From the NCBI GenBank assembly GCA_013396525.1, contig VWYX01000628.1, positions 62,001 through 126,000 on the forward strand: a DNA stretch of 64,000 bases. Direction: 5' to 3'. Source of the stretch: Chaetorhynchus papuensis. Its lineage: Eukaryota > Chordata > Aves > Passeriformes > Rhipiduridae. Positions 62,587 to 64,000 of this stretch are shown here, in pieces. Under the pieces are notes generated by a model, which saw only the letters and a list, made by a program, of their open reading frames with translations, did no database searches and was not told the origin of the DNA. Position 1 is the stretch's first letter, and the number at the start of each line of letters is the position of its first letter. The position numbers and the translations under genes were made by a program.

Positions 62587-64000
62587 TGAGAAATAATGCT
62601 CATTTACAAAGGATCACACAATTTTCCTCAGACAAAAAGTCAGTGATGGGGGGGCTGGAGCCTTGTGTCCAAAAACATGGAGAGTAAAATAATGGACAGA
62701 TCCTATATATGTGGGGAGGGCACAGTGACTTCTAGAGCAGTTTCATACAAGTTTTTTATAGAGCAGAAAATTCAAGCTACTCTTCTAGACTGAGAAATAG
62801 TCAAAAGATTAATCCTGAAGAAGGGAATGACTTCTAAATTATGCCGTGTCTGACTCATTCCAGCTACTTGCCATATACCTCTGATACGTCAAAGATTTCT
62901 AGTAAGTTTGTTCTGTGAAAAAAGAATTGTCAACCTCAACAGACACAGAACAAAAACTGTTGAAAACGAAAACTTAGAGAACTTCAAAAGTTCATTTATT
63001 TATTATGGAGAGCCTCTATTTTTGTCATAAATTTACTCGCTGAATAGAGAACTACCAGGAACATGGAACACAGAATCCAGAGTGACTGCTAGGATGTTCA
63101 TGAATTCACAAGATGCCTAAATATGCGTCCAAATAACACCACAATGAAGGGAAGTGAAAAGTGGTTGGTTGTTTAGATTCAGCTGCAGATCTAGTGAGAG
63201 TAACTTCATTCCAAACTTGGGATGACTTCTAACAATGACACTTTGTAAAGTGGATTTTCAGGAACACTGGAGAAAGCTTTCAGCTGACCAAATCAGATGT
63301 GCTACCTGAGCAGCTGTACTCCGTCTCGTCTGAAGTCAAGAAAGCAAGTGGAGACATTCAAACAATTTTAAGCTAGATCCCATCAGTCTGAGTCCAACCA
63401 CAGGCTAAGCCTATCATCAAATACTGAACCTGAATGGGCAGATGACCGTGGCTTCATATGTCCAATGATGCATGTCAGATGCACTCTATAGAGATTCCCA
63501 AATGTATCAGAAAAAAAAAATCAGTTTGAAAAATAAATTTCTGCTAACGATTAAAACAATTAGTGAAAGTCAATTAAGAAGTCAGCCATTACTGTTAATA
63601 CCTAAAAATTGATAGCTTAAGGTAAGCTGAGAGCATGGAAGTCAATGAACCATAAGCAAGGGGAAAAAATATCATGAAGTCATAGTCCCCATCCTAAATC
63701 ATTTCTTCCAGGTGTTTCCCTAATTTACTCTTAAAGGTGTCCATCAATAAAGAATTCCCATTTTACCCAGGTAATACCTTATCAACCTTATTTACCAATA
63801 TTTTAAAAATATTTTCTTCTTATGCTTATTTTTTTTTATGTTGTGTTGTTCCCACTATTATGTTATTCAGTTTTGACTTCAAAGAAGATCATCTTCAATA
63901 TTTTTTTAAGATCAAGATCAAATTTTTACAGTTTCCTAATTTTGAATGAAACAGTTCCATTTTTTATGTTCCTTTGCAAATATCAAGCAAGTAATCCTTG
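62587..64000. other. Flank after the RT remnant, nothing secure
   Basis: I looked for RNase H and integrase motifs (for example a zinc-binding HHCC or a DDE pattern) and long terminal repeats, and saw none that I can defend. AT-rich towards the end. Confidence 0.5.

Noticed and set aside
62587..64000. RNase H or integrase continuation of the Ty3/gypsy remnant
   Set aside because: Scanned for YYRRFI-like, DDE-like and HHCC-like patterns at the expected distances; nothing convincing found.
54751..64000. Exons of DST, the human neighbour upstream of COL21A1
   Set aside because: No spectrin-repeat, plakin or GAS2-like coding block recognised on either strand; the gene is probably beyond the window.
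1..64000. CRISPR arrays, bacterial operons, tRNA or rRNA genes
   Set aside because: Nuclear vertebrate sequence; the only tRNA-like segment is the SINE head near 58.1 kb, with decayed promoter boxes.

Overview
The window is vertebrate nuclear DNA from a bird. It is AT-rich, intron-dominated and carries CR1 LINE fragments ending in the usual bird-type ATTCTATGATT tail. A degenerate tRNA-Ile-headed SINE with a CR1-type tail near 58.1 kb resembles the songbird family TguSINE1, so a passerine is likely but not proven.

There is one protein-coding gene, on the minus strand: the 5' half of COL21A1 (collagen type XXI alpha-1, a FACIT-like extracellular-matrix collagen). I could place 13 coding exons (29683 down to 1178). 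Their splice phases agree throughout and give 550 continuous codons: signal peptide, von Willebrand factor A (VWA) domain, thrombospondin-N/laminin-G-like (TSPN) domain, a short Cys-containing linker with a 9-base microexon, and then the start of the Gly-X-Y collagen region in a 63-base and four 54-base exons. The order and residues match the human protein as I remember it, which is about 957 residues long. The remaining collagen exons and the C-terminus lie beyond coordinate 1. The first coding exon also holds 32 bases of 5'UTR after a clear acceptor, so at least one non-coding exon lies further upstream. The best candidate is the CpG island at 54.15-54.75 kb, which contains a 200-base assembly gap and a minus-strand donor at 54417/54418. 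That would make intron 1 about 24.7 kb.

Layout: 1-1.2 kb, partial intron with a GC-rich patch; 1.2-5.6 kb, four 54-base collagen exons; 5.6-13.1 kb, long intron with a 29-base gap; 13-17 kb, start of the collagen region, linker and microexon; 19-22.6 kb, four TSPN exons; 22.6-27.1 kb, intron with a CR1 copy of about 560 bp; 27.1-27.7 kb, VWA exon; 29.6-29.7 kb, signal-peptide exon; 29.7-54.4 kb, presumed intron 1 with scattered CR1 remnants, including an ancient antisense one at 53.2 kb; 54.4 kb, CpG island; 54.8-64 kb, upstream flank with no recognisable host gene.

The flank holds the most unusual item: a frameshifted remnant of a Ty3/gypsy-type reverse transcriptase near 62.1-62.6 kb. LTR elements in bird genomes are mostly retroviral, so a Ty3/gypsy relic is unexpected. 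Within the gene, points worth checking are a GC-AG intron, a Gly-to-Ala break in the Gly-X-Y repeat, and a run of weak donors on in-frame 54-base exons. All gene comparisons are from memory; no database search was run.
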